Assembly: GCA_020630575.1 (NCBI GenBank)
Contig: JAHDBD010000005.1
Span: 62,001-126,000 of the forward strand
DNA from: Bernardetia sp.
GTDB taxonomy: Bacteria; Bacteroidota; Bacteroidia; Cytophagales; Bernardetiaceae
Direction: 5' to 3'
Length of the DNA: 64,000 nt
The notes below the pieces were generated by a model. The model was not told the DNA's origin. It was given only the letters and a program-made list of their open reading frames with translations, and ran no database searches. This document shows, piece by piece, positions 1-8,559 of this stretch. A program made the translations under genes and the position numbers. Position 1 is the first letter of the stretch. Every line of letters starts with the position of its first letter.

Positions 1-440
1 ATATTTGTGTAATATGATTTTTTAGCACCGAAATGAACATAATAATAATAAATACACATAACTAGAAATGCACTATAACTAACATGTACGAGGGAGTAAT
101 GGTCAAGCAGAAAACAAACAAAATAGCTTAAGAAGAAATAAGGAAAAATGGTTATACGAGCTTCTTGAGAATTCGGAAATGTTTTCACATTTTTTAAATC
201 AGTCAAATAAGGTCTTTCAATCCTAACAACTTCATTTACAGGGATTTTCTTCAAAGTAAGCCCTTGATTACAATGTTTCCTATCCATATATTCCCAAGAA
301 TCCACCAAAAAAGCAGATTTACAACTTGCACAAATCACAATCTCATCATTTTCTTTTAATAAATCTCCTGTAATTGGGTCAATTCTGTTTTGAGCTAGAA
401 AATTACTGTGTTTTTCTTTTTGTAAGGTGTGAGTGATCAT
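1..440 (-). CDS. Partial RING-like CxxC membrane protein (5' part; 3' end outside window)
   Basis: An open frame runs from an ATG at 438-440 leftward off the window without a stop; about 146 residues are readable. Residues 21-60 hold DPITGD, a C37-x2-C40 pair, then DSWEYM and H56-C57, which looks like one half of a small zinc-binding (RING or treble-clef type) fold. From about residue 97 the protein is hydrophobic and probably membrane-embedded. The start region is clearly paralogous to the protein at 54263-55003 (DPVTGD, CSVC, DSWAYM, KHC), which continues into an RDD-type membrane domain; the visible hydrophobic part here is not obviously RDD. It may form one minus-strand unit with the HEAT-like gene upstream. 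A paired hairpin lies 20 bases before the ATG. Function unknown; zinc binding is inferred from residues only. Confidence 0.7.
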   Translation of the reverse strand, partial: MITHTLQKEKHSNFLAQNRIDPITGDLLKENDEIVICASCKSAFLVDSWEYMDRKHCNQGLTLKKIPVNEVVRIERPYLTDLKNVKTFPNSQEARITIFPYFFLSYFVCFLLDHYSLVHVSYSAFLVMCIYYYYVHFGAKKSYYTN

Positions 441-460
441 TTTTTATAAAGTTAAATTAA

Positions 461-516
461 CCGTCAACGAGGACTATTTTAAAATCCTCAACGACGGCTT
501 TATGCCTCGTTGACGG
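461..516 (-). repeat. Three-arm inverted repeat in the leader of the RING-like gene
   Basis: Arms at 461-472 and 505-516 are perfectly complementary over 12 bases. A middle arm at 485-497 can instead pair with 461-473 (five pairs, a 4x4 internal loop, five pairs), so two mutually exclusive hairpins are possible. It lies 20 bases before the ATG at 440 and after the stop of the HEAT-like gene at 534. It may act as a terminator or as leader structure. It only partly resembles the element B hairpins found elsewhere in the window. Confidence 0.55.
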
Positions 517-533
517 TTTCAAGCAGTCAAAAT

Positions 534-1718
534 TTAATAATATTCTCCTAAATATTCTATCAATCTTTTTTTTGAGTTTGGAAGTCCTGCATCTCTCATC
601 ATGAGGCTAAAATTTGCAAAAGATATATCTTCTCCCCAACCTTTTGAGTTTGCAATGGCTCTTAGTGCAATTATTTCATTTTTTTCTAAGTCGTTTACAT
701 CAGTTTCTTTGATAGGAGTTGTTCTATTTCTATTCAAAATATCTAAAACAAATCCAGTTGTTTCAGTGGCTTGATACATATTCAATTTTTCCAAAACTTG
801 ACAAAAAGCTAAAAGTATTCTCTGTTCTTCTTCTTGAGTTTGTGCATAGCCAGAAAGCATTCCACTTGCATAACCGTTTATATTTCCGTCGTTAAATGGA
901 ATTTCATTTATTTTTCTTAGTTCCTCATTTGAAGTAATTGAATCAATCAATATTTCGATAATTTGATTTGTTAGAGGATATTTTACTAGTGCAATTGTTG
1001 CTGAGGTTTTTAAAAGTACAGAATTAGAATCTAAATAGGATTCTAAAAATGAAATATCTAGTTTTGGTTCTGTGTTTTTGGAAAGCAAACCAATCGCTAA
1101 AATACAATTTGCTATGTCGTTTTCATGTATCAGAACAGGAATTTGATTTTTGATAAGTTCTATCGATTCTTTTCCATTTTCGGCAAACCAAGACAACGCA
1201 TAAATAGCTGCATTGATTAATTTTCTGTTTTCAACATTATTGTTTTTAGGTGTTTTTTCTATTATTTTCCATAAAATAGGAATTCGTTCCTCTACAAAAC
1301 TATAACAATCTAAAAGAGCCAAATAACTATATCCATAATCCTTGCTGTTTTGGATTTCTTGTTCAGACATGTGTTCGTGTGTATGTCTTAGTTCTGCTTT
1401 TATTTGTCGTGGATTTATTCCTTCTAACAAATACGAATTTTCGTAACCTAAAGCCAAATGAACAACATAATAAATAAGTTTGTGTCTCTCTTCAATATAT
1501 TCACTCTCAATAAGTTCGAATAAAAATGGAATGGCATAAGGAGTAGCCTCATAGCGTGTTCCTTGATGAAAAATATTTCCATAAAGAACCCAAAGAGCTT
1601 TTTTACGAAGTTCTTTATCAGAAAATGTCAGGCTACGTATAGTATCAGGCACATCAGCAGCCGAGCCATAAGCATGTTGCAGTTCCTTCCAAGGAATTGT
1701 ATCTAGTTTTTCCAGCAT
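534..1718 (-). CDS. HEAT-repeat-like hypothetical protein
   Basis: 394 residues, no signal peptide or membrane span, largely alpha-helical by composition. The N-terminal 90 residues carry a recognisable pattern: HAYGSAADVP, then an ALWVLYGNIFHQGTRYEAT segment, then PFLFELI. This pattern is seen in bacterial HEAT-like proteins of unknown role, some of them predicted immunity proteins of polymorphic toxin systems (family knowledge, not shown here). The middle region has repeated helix pairs such as ALSWFAENG and AIGLLSKN, consistent with HEAT units. The protein at 37469-38296 shares the N-terminal block and is a diverged paralog. The gene follows lhgO by 62 bases on the same strand, so the two may be co-transcribed. 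Substrate or partner unknown. Confidence 0.75.
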   Translation of the reverse strand: MLEKLDTIPWKELQHAYGSAADVPDTIRSLTFSDKELRKKALWVLYGNIFHQGTRYEATPYAIPFLFELIESEYIEERHKLIYYVVHLALGYENSYLLEGINPRQIKAELRHTHEHMSEQEIQNSKDYGYSYLALLDCYSFVEERIPILWKIIEKTPKNNNVENRKLINAAIYALSWFAENGKESIELIKNQIPVLIHENDIANCILAIGLLSKNTEPKLDISFLESYLDSNSVLLKTSATIALVKYPLTNQIIEILIDSITSNEELRKINEIPFNDGNINGYASGMLSGYAQTQEEEQRILLAFCQVLEKLNMYQATETTGFVLDILNRNRTTPIKETDVNDLEKNEIIALRAIANSKGWGEDISFANFSLMMRDAGLPNSKKRLIEYLGEYY

Positions 1719-1780
1719 TTTAGTGAAATTTTAATGTGGTTGAACAAAACTTTTACGAAAATCTTATTGAGAGGTTATTT

Positions 1781-2995
1781 TTAAACTCTCTCTAATGCCA
1801 TTTCAGAAATTGTTTTTCCAATAGAAAGTGAAGACGTAGCTGCTGGAGAAGGTGCATTGACAACATTAATAACTCCCTGCTTTTCCAAAATCTTAAAATC
1901 ATCTAAAAGTCCTCCATCTTTATCACAGGCTTGCGCTCGCACACCTGCGTCGGCAGTAATCAAATCTTGTTTTTCTACTTCTGGTATAAGTTCTTGTAAG
2001 GCTTTTGTAAAGGCATTTTTAGAATAAGAACGATGAATTTCTCCCAAACCTGTTTTCCAATACTTGAAGGCTACCTTTTGAAACCCTCTGAAAGTCAGAG
2101 TTTCTAATAGTTCAGAAATTGAAATATCTGTTTTTTTGTATCCTTCTCGTTTATATGCCAAAACAGCATTCGGTCCTGCTTCTACTTCGCCATTTATCAT
2201 GCGTGTAAAATGAACACCCAAAAATGGAAAATTTGGATCTGGAACAGGATAAATTAAGTTTTTAACTAAATGTTTTTTCTCTGGAACAAGTTTGTAATAT
2301 TCTCCTCTAAACGGAATGATTTTGATAGGTGCATCAGGCATTGTCATTTTGGTAACTTTGTCTGAATATAGACCTGCACAATTTATTACTAAACCTGTTT
2401 GATACTCTGAATTTGAAGTAATTACTTTTGCTAAAGTGATATTTCCATTCGTTTCATCATTAAGTTTTATATCTTCTACTTTTTCGGAAAGATGAATATG
2501 TCCTCCTAGTTGTTCTATTTTTTGTGCTAATTTCTGACAAACCGTTTTATAATCAATAATTCCTGTTTGTGGAACAAAAATTCCTGCTACTCCTTTTACA
2601 TGTGGCTCATAATCAGCAATTTCTTCTTTTTCTATGTTTATTAGTCCAGTCAAACCATTTTCCAAACCTCTATCATAAATAGTTTTGAGTGCTGGCAATT
2701 CTTCTTCTTTTGTGGCTACAATTATTTTCCCACATTTATCAAAGGCAATATTTTCTTTCTCACAAAAATCCAAAAGCATTTCATAGCCACGAATACAATT
2801 TATAGCCTTTAGACTTTTAGGTTTATAATAAATTCCAGAATGAATAACACCACTATTATTTCCAGTTTGATGTTTTGCAATAGAGTCTTCTTTTTCTATT
2901 AAAAGTAGTTTTATAGAAGGACGAGCCAAAAGAAGTTGATAGGCTGTCGCAAGTCCGACAATTCCACCTCCAACAATGAGTATATTGTATTTCAT
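1781..2995 (-). CDS. lhgO: L-2-hydroxyglutarate oxidase (FAD-dependent)
   Basis: 404 residues, the usual length for LhgO/L2HGDH. Residues 5-16 are a Rossmann FAD site (ILIVGGGIVGLA). HQTGNNSGVIHSGIYY around residues 42-57 is the characteristic block of this family, and the C-terminal PSPAATSSLSIG closes the FAD site. The enzyme oxidises L-2-hydroxyglutarate to 2-oxoglutarate, passing electrons to the quinone pool; it is a peripheral membrane enzyme in known cases. The start is the ATG at 2995, 15 bases from an element B hairpin (3011-3044). A HEAT-like gene follows. Substrate is assigned by family resemblance; a related DadA- or GlpD-type substrate cannot be wholly excluded. Confidence 0.88.
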   Translation of the reverse strand: MKYNILIVGGGIVGLATAYQLLLARPSIKLLLIEKEDSIAKHQTGNNSGVIHSGIYYKPKSLKAINCIRGYEMLLDFCEKENIAFDKCGKIIVATKEEELPALKTIYDRGLENGLTGLINIEKEEIADYEPHVKGVAGIFVPQTGIIDYKTVCQKLAQKIEQLGGHIHLSEKVEDIKLNDETNGNITLAKVITSNSEYQTGLVINCAGLYSDKVTKMTMPDAPIKIIPFRGEYYKLVPEKKHLVKNLIYPVPDPNFPFLGVHFTRMINGEVEAGPNAVLAYKREGYKKTDISISELLETLTFRGFQKVAFKYWKTGLGEIHRSYSKNAFTKALQELIPEVEKQDLITADAGVRAQACDKDGGLLDDFKILEKQGVINVVNAPSPAATSSLSIGKTISEMALERV

Positions 2996-3010
2996 TTTTT
3001 ATATATAATT

Positions 3011-3044
3011 TTGTCGTCGGTGGAAACACCGACAACGGCAAAGA
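3011..3044 (-). repeat. Element B hairpin before lhgO
   Basis: Read on the minus strand it is CCGTTGTCGGTGT, a three-base loop, CACCGACGAC. It ends about 15 bases upstream of the lhgO ATG and would lie in its leader. The core matches the hairpins clustered around RAYT2 (44-45.5 kb) and the copy before porT (9342-9376) in the same orientation to the gene. Confidence 0.75.
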
Positions 3045-3100
3045 GATTAATTTTTATGATGAATTGCAGGATAAAGACGAAAAAAATAACGTACAAGTTT

Positions 3101-3307
3101 TTATTGAATTTCCTTATCCAAATGATATTTTCTTCTAATATCATTGATTAAATGTAGTTTTTGCATGAGAAAACTTTTTGGATGAACAGCAGAAAATAAA
3201 GTTTGCCATTCCTCAAAACGTTCTTTTTCAGCCTCTTCGAATAGTTTTGGACTAATTTTTTTTGATTGTAAGAATTTTTCGAATTCTTCTCTTAGAGATT
3301 CTTCCAT
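3101..3307 (-). CDS. Small conserved-type hypothetical protein
   Basis: 68 residues, highly charged and helical (MEESLREEFEKFLQSKK at the start, NDIRRKYHLDKEIQ at the end), without membrane spans or cysteines. Composition and codon use are like the neighbouring genes, and it fills the space upstream of lhgO on the same strand. I do not recognise the family. It may be the first gene of the lhgO unit, although the element B hairpin lies between them. Confidence 0.55.
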   Translation of the reverse strand: MEESLREEFEKFLQSKKISPKLFEEAEKERFEEWQTLFSAVHPKSFLMQKLHLINDIRRKYHLDKEIQ

Positions 3308-3414
3308 GGTGTATGTATTCCTATTCCCAATGAATTATCAAGGCAATATAATAGTTTGTGTATCAAATCATTATTAAAAACTATGATTTTAGCAGTGATA
3401 AACAAAACAACAAT

Positions 3415-3422
3415 TATCTTTG
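3415..3422 (+). promoter_or_regulatory. Possible -7 box for the DCC gene
   Basis: TATCTTTG matches the Bacteroidota -7 consensus TAnnTTTG and lies 56 bases before the ATG at 3479. No clear TTG (-33) lies at the usual distance, so this is tentative. Confidence 0.3.
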
Positions 3423-3478
3423 TTTTACGTAAAATTAAATTACAAATTTGCACTTAATTAAAATCAAATTCAAACAAA

Positions 3479-3970
3479 ATGGAAACTCTCATTCAAGACC
3501 CAACACCAAAAAAAGTAAATTTTCAAGAAGTAGCTAAAGACAAAACAGTCATTTTGTTTGATGGTGTCTGTAATCTTTGTAATGGTGCAATTAATTTTGT
3601 TATCGATAAAGATACTAACAATAATTTTTATTTTGCTTCTCTACAATCAGAGTTTGGACAAGCTCTTTTAGCTCATTTTGATAGAAATACAAGTCATTTT
3701 GATTCGATGATTGTTTATGAAAATGGAAAAATAAAAACCAAATCTACAGCAGCTTTACGTATTGCAGCAGGACTTTCAGGAGGTTGGAAGTTGTTTAGCA
3801 TCTTCAAAATTGTACCTGCTTTTTTAAGAAATGGAATTTATAATTTAGTGGCTAAAAATAGATATAAATGGTTTGGTCAGAAAAATGAATGTAGAATTCC
3901 TACGCCTGAACTGAAGGCTAAATTTATAGAGCAGTTACCAAGTCAGTTACCAGTTACTAATAATCAGTAA
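3479..3970 (+). CDS. DCC-family thiol-disulfide oxidoreductase-like protein (DUF393)
   Basis: 163 residues. The diagnostic block VILFDGVCNLCNG (about residues 24-36) has the D-x-x-C-x-x-C arrangement of the DCC family, which is thought to have a thioredoxin-like fold; biochemical roles are mostly unknown. FASLQSEFGQALL and the C-terminal KNRYKWFG are also typical. No signal peptide is visible, so it is probably cytoplasmic. The last dozen codons (QLPSQLPVTNNQ) are made of a repeated CAGTTACCAGTTAC-type sequence found elsewhere in the window, so the original C-terminus may have been extended. It stands alone between a minus-strand gene and murD. Confidence 0.85.
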   Translation: METLIQDPTPKKVNFQEVAKDKTVILFDGVCNLCNGAINFVIDKDTNNNFYFASLQSEFGQALLAHFDRNTSHFDSMIVYENGKIKTKSTAALRIAAGLSGGWKLFSIFKIVPAFLRNGIYNLVAKNRYKWFGQKNECRIPTPELKAKFIEQLPSQLPVTNNQ

Positions 3971-4040
3971 TCAGTTGATTTCAAATACTTATTATACAGG
4001 AAAAGGCAAGCCATTTTCCCTACAAAGTATTTCATTATTG

Positions 4041-4074
4041 CCCTTATCGGTGTTTTAGTGCAGTGACACCAATA
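4041..4074. repeat. Element B hairpin between DCC gene and murD
   Basis: Degenerate copy: ATCGGTGTTTTAGTG then CAGTGACACCAAT, matching the long-loop form of the hairpins next to RAYT2. It sits 70 bases after the DCC stop, in an otherwise featureless 290-base gap before murD. Confidence 0.6.
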
Positions 4075-4263
4075 AATACGCTAAATTCCTTTTTTAAAGA
4101 ACTTCATAAACTAGTTTCATATCTCCATCTACTAGAATTTTGTTTTAGAAGAAATTTTTATGTAAATTTTAAATTAAAATTATGAATATTCGAATTTGTA
4201 ATTCAAATTTGTAGTTTCTACTAAAAAAATATTTTATTCCTTTTACTTCTAGCTTTTACGATT

Positions 4264-5640
4264 ATGAAACAAAAAAATGTAGTTATTCTTGGTGGTGGAG
4301 AAAGTGGTATAGGCGCAGCTCGCCTTGCAGCTGAAAAGGGGTATAATGTTTTTCTTTCTGAGAAAAATAAACTTTCGGACGAAAATAGATATGAGCTACA
4401 ACATCATAAGATTTTTTATGAGGAAGGACAGCATACTGAGTCGATAGTTTTGGGAGCAGATTTAATTATCAAAAGCCCAGGGATTCCTGAAAATGCACCT
4501 ATTATGGAAGCTATTCGATTAGAACATATTGATGTAGTTTCTGAAATAGAGTTTGCTTCACGTTTTGTTTCTGGGAAAATAATAGCCATTACAGGAACGA
4601 ATGGAAAAACTACAACCACACTTCTTACTTATCATTTACTCAAAAGTGCTGGACTTAGTGTTTGTTTGGCTGGAAATATAGGAAAAAGTTTTGCTCGTGA
4701 AGCCATTGAAGATAATTATGAATATTATGTTATTGAAGTAAGTAGCTTTCAATTAGATGATATTGATGAGTTTCGTCCTCACGTAGCTGTTTTACTCAAT
4801 ATTACACCTGACCATTTGGATAGATATGATTATCAGATGGAAAATTATGTAAATGCAAAATTTAAAATCAATGAAAATCAGAGTAACAAAGACTTTTTTA
4901 TTTATAATGAAGAAGATATAGAATCTCTCAAGCACATTCGTTTTCATCGTCTTGCAGGAAGAATGCTTCCTATTAATATTTCTAAACAAAAAGAATATTT
5001 ATCGCTACAAAATAAAATAAGAATTTCGGCTACACCTGCCCAAATGTTAGATATTCCTATTTCAGATTTGCCACTCAAGGGAGCGCATAATTTTCTAAAT
5101 ATAGCAGCAGCAGGAATGGTAGCACAAATTATTGGTCTTTCAGATAAGCAAATTATGAAAGGTTTAAAGTCGTTTGTCAATGCACCTCACAGACTAGAAA
5201 AAATAAAAACAATAAAAGGAGTTACATTTATAAATGACTCAAAGGCAACCAATGTAGATGCTGTTTCTTATGCTCTTGAGAGTTTTGATAAACCTCTTAT
5301 TTGGATTGTTGGAGGAGTAGATAAAGGAAATGAATATGAACTTATTGAAGAGTCTGTCAGAAAAAATGTGCGTGCAATGGTTTGTTTGGGAAAAGATAAC
5401 AATAAACTAACTACCTTTTTTAAAGGAAAAGTAAGTGAAATTAGAGAAACCAAGAGTATGAAAAAGGCAATCGAAACAGCTTTTAGTTTGGCTGAAAGTG
5501 AAGATATAGTTTTGCTTTCTCCTGCCTGTGCTAGTTTTGATTTATTCAAAAATTATGAAGATAGAGGTGACCAGTTTCGTCGTTATGTACAAGAATTAGC
5601 ACTCAATACAAGAGAAAGACAAGAACCTGAGAATGTGTAA
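4264..5640 (+). CDS. murD: UDP-N-acetylmuramoyl-L-alanine--D-glutamate ligase
   Basis: 458 residues, the expected size for MurD. The N-terminal domain opens with the nucleotide-binding loop VILGGGESGIGAA; the central Mur ligase ATP site GTNGKTTTT is at residues 111-119; SSFQLD (about 160) and HDL-type LLNITPDHLDRY follow; the C-terminal domain has SKATNVDAV, GGVDKGNE and LLSPACASFDLF. The enzyme adds D-glutamate to UDP-MurNAc-L-Ala in the cytoplasm during peptidoglycan synthesis. It is not in a dcw cluster here: the next genes are unrelated membrane proteins. Start is the first ATG; there is no strong Shine-Dalgarno sequence. Confidence 0.95.
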   Translation: MKQKNVVILGGGESGIGAARLAAEKGYNVFLSEKNKLSDENRYELQHHKIFYEEGQHTESIVLGADLIIKSPGIPENAPIMEAIRLEHIDVVSEIEFASRFVSGKIIAITGTNGKTTTTLLTYHLLKSAGLSVCLAGNIGKSFAREAIEDNYEYYVIEVSSFQLDDIDEFRPHVAVLLNITPDHLDRYDYQMENYVNAKFKINENQSNKDFFIYNEEDIESLKHIRFHRLAGRMLPINISKQKEYLSLQNKIRISATPAQMLDIPISDLPLKGAHNFLNIAAAGMVAQIIGLSDKQIMKGLKSFVNAPHRLEKIKTIKGVTFINDSKATNVDAVSYALESFDKPLIWIVGGVDKGNEYELIEESVRKNVRAMVCLGKDNNKLTTFFKGKVSEIRETKSMKKAIETAFSLAESEDIVLLSPACASFDLFKNYEDRGDQFRRYVQELALNTRERQEPENV

Positions 5641-5853
5641 AATCTACAAGTCGCTTTAAAGTCTATTCCATTTTAATAAATGGACAAAAACCGATACGAA
5701 AAATAAAAAATAACTTTTTAACAAATGTTTACGTTAATTGACTTATCCATTTGAGTTTTTTTAATAAAATATATACTTTTATAAAATATAAAAGTGTAAA
5801 GCTCTTTTTTAATTTTAATGTATTTCACAATTTAACAACTTTATTTTTTAATT

Positions 5854-6687
5854 ATGACAACAGAAGAATTTTATAGTGATGAAACAGCAGCTCTTCATGT
5901 AAACGATGATTTTGCAAAAGTACGCCAACAAGGTTATAGTGTAGAACTAGGAGATACTATTTCTAAAGGTTGGGATTTTATGAAGCCTCAACTAGGTTCT
6001 CTTATTGGTTTCTTAGTAATAGCAGTGATTATTGTGGTCATACTAAGTATGATATTAGGATTAATTCCATATATAGGAAGCATTCTGAATGGTGCTATTA
6101 ATGCTATCGTTTTGGCAGGTTTTTATTATTTCTTCATTAAACTCTACCAAGATAAATATGCTACTTTTTCTGATTTCTTTGAAAGTTTTCAGGATGCTGT
6201 ACCTCTTGGACTTTCAGGTTTGTTAATTAGCTTATTCACTTATGTTCCTTTTATATTATTGGGTTTAATAGGTTTTTTTGCTTTTGACTTAGCGAATGTT
6301 AATTTTTCAGATCCTAATGAAATAATTCAAATGATGCAAGGAGGAACAATGAGTATTTTGTTTCTTATCGCTATAATACCTATGGTTATTATTTCTACAT
6401 TATACACATTTACTGCTGTTATTATTGCTACTAATAAATCTGGAGCTTGGGATGCTATGGAATCAAGTCGAAAGTTAGTTATGGCTAATTTTAGTGGAGT
6501 ATTTGGATTTATATGGGTTTTGGGATTGATTAATGCAGCAGGAGCTTTACTTTGTGGTTTAGGACTTCTTGTTACTGTTCCACTTACCTATGCTTCTATT
6601 TTTATTCTTTATACAAAACTGGTAGAAAAAAACGGGGCAGGAGAATTCTTCTATGGAGACGAAAAAGCTCCTTTAGATGCTATTTAA
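5854..6687 (+). CDS. Polytopic membrane protein, first of a tandem pair
   Basis: 277 residues. A soluble N-terminal segment of about 45 residues ends in GYSVELGDTISKGWDFMKP, followed by roughly six hydrophobic spans between residues 46 and 260, and a short charged tail ending DEKAPLDAI. The next gene (6789-7667) is a paralog with the same layout, including the motif GYSVE-x2-DT-x-S-x2-WDFMKP, the ESSRKLVMANF block and the APLDA tail. The general architecture resembles bacterial DUF975/glycerophosphodiesterase-membrane-domain-like proteins of unknown function. A terminator separates the two genes. Function not assigned. Confidence 0.8.
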   Translation: MTTEEFYSDETAALHVNDDFAKVRQQGYSVELGDTISKGWDFMKPQLGSLIGFLVIAVIIVVILSMILGLIPYIGSILNGAINAIVLAGFYYFFIKLYQDKYATFSDFFESFQDAVPLGLSGLLISLFTYVPFILLGLIGFFAFDLANVNFSDPNEIIQMMQGGTMSILFLIAIIPMVIISTLYTFTAVIIATNKSGAWDAMESSRKLVMANFSGVFGFIWVLGLINAAGALLCGLGLLVTVPLTYASIFILYTKLVEKNGAGEFFYGDEKAPLDAI

Positions 6688-6715
6688 TGTCTTATTGTTC
6701 TAATATAAATTAACT

Positions 6716-6753
6716 AAAAAAAGTCTTTCTCGTTATGTAGTAAGACTTTTTTT
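6716..6753 (+). terminator. Rho-independent terminator between tandem membrane protein genes
   Basis: AAAAAAAGTCTT at the left and AAGACTTTTTTT at the right form a stem with a loop of about 14 bases and a T tract, 29 bases after the stop at 6687. It suggests the two paralogs can be transcribed separately. Confidence 0.75.
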
Positions 6754-6788
6754 GATTTTTACTATTCCTCTATTTATTATCGCTATTT

Positions 6789-7667
6789 ATGGAAAATCAA
6801 GACAACGAAACTTTTTATACAGAAGATGACCTTCTACAAAGTAAAACAGGACTTACTCCTACTGACGAATTTGCTACCATTCGCATGGAAGGATATAGTG
6901 TAGAGTTTTCAGACACATTTAGCCGTTCTTGGGATTTTATGAAACCTCACTTGGGGCAATTATTAGCTTATTCTCTATTATGTTTTTTTTCTTATCTCAC
7001 TTTATCTTTTATAGTTCCACAAATTGCAAATTATATGGGAACACTTGGTTATTTGGTGGGAGCAATCGTTAATTTGACAATAATATCAGCTCTTTTGGCT
7101 GGTTTTTATTCTTATTATCAGAAAATATATGAAAATGATAAGGTTTCATTTCAAAATTTATTTGATGGTTTTCAACATATCAAAGAACTAGCTTTATATC
7201 AAATTTTAGTTGTTGTTATTTTAGTAATTCCATTTTTAATTATTTTTTTTATAGCTCAAAAGTTGGGAGTTAATAATACAGTTGATATTTTTGATACAAA
7301 TACCTACGAAACTTTCACTATTGGTTTTTATCTGTTTTTTGTGATTCCGTCGTTTCTTATTTTTACACTTTATATTTTCACACCTATTTTGATTGTAGTG
7401 GCAAGAATGAATTTTTGGTCTGCTATGGAAACAAGTCGTAAATTAGTAATGGCAAACTTTATAGGTATTTTGGGGTTTGTTGCTGGGTTTGCTTTGCTTA
7501 ATTTTTTAGGCTTACTTTTTTTAGGATTAGGATTAACTATTACTCTCCCTCTGACTTTTGCAGCTACTTTTATTCTCTATACCAAACTCATTGAAAAAAA
7601 CGGAGGAGGAACTAATTTTGGTGGAGATTTCTATGCTGATGAAAATGCTCCCTTAGATGCTTTTTAA
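6789..7667 (+). CDS. Polytopic membrane protein, second of a tandem pair
   Basis: 292 residues, paralogous along its whole length to the protein of 5854-6687. It has the longer acidic N-terminus (ENQDNETFYTEDD), then EFATIRMEGYSVEFSDTF and SWDFMKPHLGQ, about six membrane spans, a METSRKLVMANF segment, and a C-terminal DENAPLDAF. The spans differ more than the flanking motifs, which suggests the conserved tails do something specific. The following TIGR02757 gene begins 10 bases after this stop, so the two are likely co-transcribed. Function unknown. Confidence 0.8.
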   Translation: MENQDNETFYTEDDLLQSKTGLTPTDEFATIRMEGYSVEFSDTFSRSWDFMKPHLGQLLAYSLLCFFSYLTLSFIVPQIANYMGTLGYLVGAIVNLTIISALLAGFYSYYQKIYENDKVSFQNLFDGFQHIKELALYQILVVVILVIPFLIIFFIAQKLGVNNTVDIFDTNTYETFTIGFYLFFVIPSFLIFTLYIFTPILIVVARMNFWSAMETSRKLVMANFIGILGFVAGFALLNFLGLLFLGLGLTITLPLTFAATFILYTKLIEKNGGGTNFGGDFYADENAPLDAF

Positions 7668-7677
7668 AAAACAGAAT

Positions 7678-8463
7678 ATGATAAAATTAAACTCAAAGAA
7701 TTTCCAAAAGACAAAAGACTTTTTAGAAGAAAAATATGAAAAATACAACCATACTGATTTTATAGAAAATGATCCTATCCAAATTCCTCATAGATTTACA
7801 AAAAAACAAGACATTGAAATTTCGGCACTCTTTGCAGCCGTTTTAGCGTGGGGATTGCGAAAGACAATTATCAATAAATGTAACTTGATAATGGAATTAA
7901 TGGATAATTCGCCTCACGATTTTATCCTAAATCATAAAGCGACAGATTTGAATAATATAGGTTTCCAAGAGTTTAAGCACCGTACTTTTAACTCTACAGA
8001 TTTACTTTATTTCTTAGATTTTTTACAGCGATTTTACCAAGAAAATGATTCTTTAGAAATTCTTTTTTCTTCAAAAGAAACTCAAAAAGAAAATATAGCT
8101 CACTTTCACAACACCTTTTTTGATATAGAGTATGCTCCACAAAGGACAAAAAAACACATCAGTACACCTGAAAGAAAATCGGCTTGTAAGAGGTTGAATA
8201 TGTACTTGCGTTGGCTTGTCAGAAAAGATGATAAAGGAGTTGATTTTGGAATTTGGGAAAATATTTCATCTTCTGTTTTGATTTGTCCATTAGACATTCA
8301 CGTAGAAAGGGAAAGTAAAAAACTAGGACTTTTAGAGAGAAATATTTCTGATTGGAAAGCAGCTGAGGAGCTTACCCAAAATTTGAGATTATTTGATGCA
8401 ACTGACCCAGTAAAATACGATTTTGCTCTTTTTGGTTTGGGCGTGGAAAGCAAAAGGAAATAA
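7678..8463 (+). CDS. TIGR02757 family protein
   Basis: 261 residues. FIENDPIQIPHRFTKKQD, the ALFAAVLAWGLRKTI segment and the later CPLDIHVERESKKLG are hallmarks of the TIGR02757/DUF2400 family, widespread in Bacteroidota and of unknown biochemical function; the helical core is reminiscent of HhH-GPD-type folds. I choose the ATG at 7678 because the longer frame from 7657 adds only MLFKKQN and overlaps the preceding gene. A strong terminator follows. Likely co-transcribed with the membrane protein gene before it. Confidence 0.85.
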   Translation: MIKLNSKNFQKTKDFLEEKYEKYNHTDFIENDPIQIPHRFTKKQDIEISALFAAVLAWGLRKTIINKCNLIMELMDNSPHDFILNHKATDLNNIGFQEFKHRTFNSTDLLYFLDFLQRFYQENDSLEILFSSKETQKENIAHFHNTFFDIEYAPQRTKKHISTPERKSACKRLNMYLRWLVRKDDKGVDFGIWENISSSVLICPLDIHVERESKKLGLLERNISDWKAAEELTQNLRLFDATDPVKYDFALFGLGVESKRK

Positions 8464-8496
8464 AACATAGAAAATAAAAGACTCTAACTCTAACAT

Positions 8497-8536
8497 AAAA
8501 AACTCTAACAGAAACGATTATTCTGTTAGAGTTTTT
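8497..8536. terminator. Bidirectional terminator
   Basis: AAAAAACTCTAACAGAA (8497-8513) pairs with TTCTGTTAGAGTTTTT (8521-8536), giving a long stem with A/T tracts on both sides. It lies between the convergent TIGR02757 and porT genes. Confidence 0.85.
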
Positions 8537-8559
8537 AAAGGAATGACTATGTTAATTAG

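Noticed and set aside
2936..3151. Plus-strand ORF across the lhgO leader
   Set aside because: Overlaps the lhgO start and the hairpin in antisense; shadow frame.
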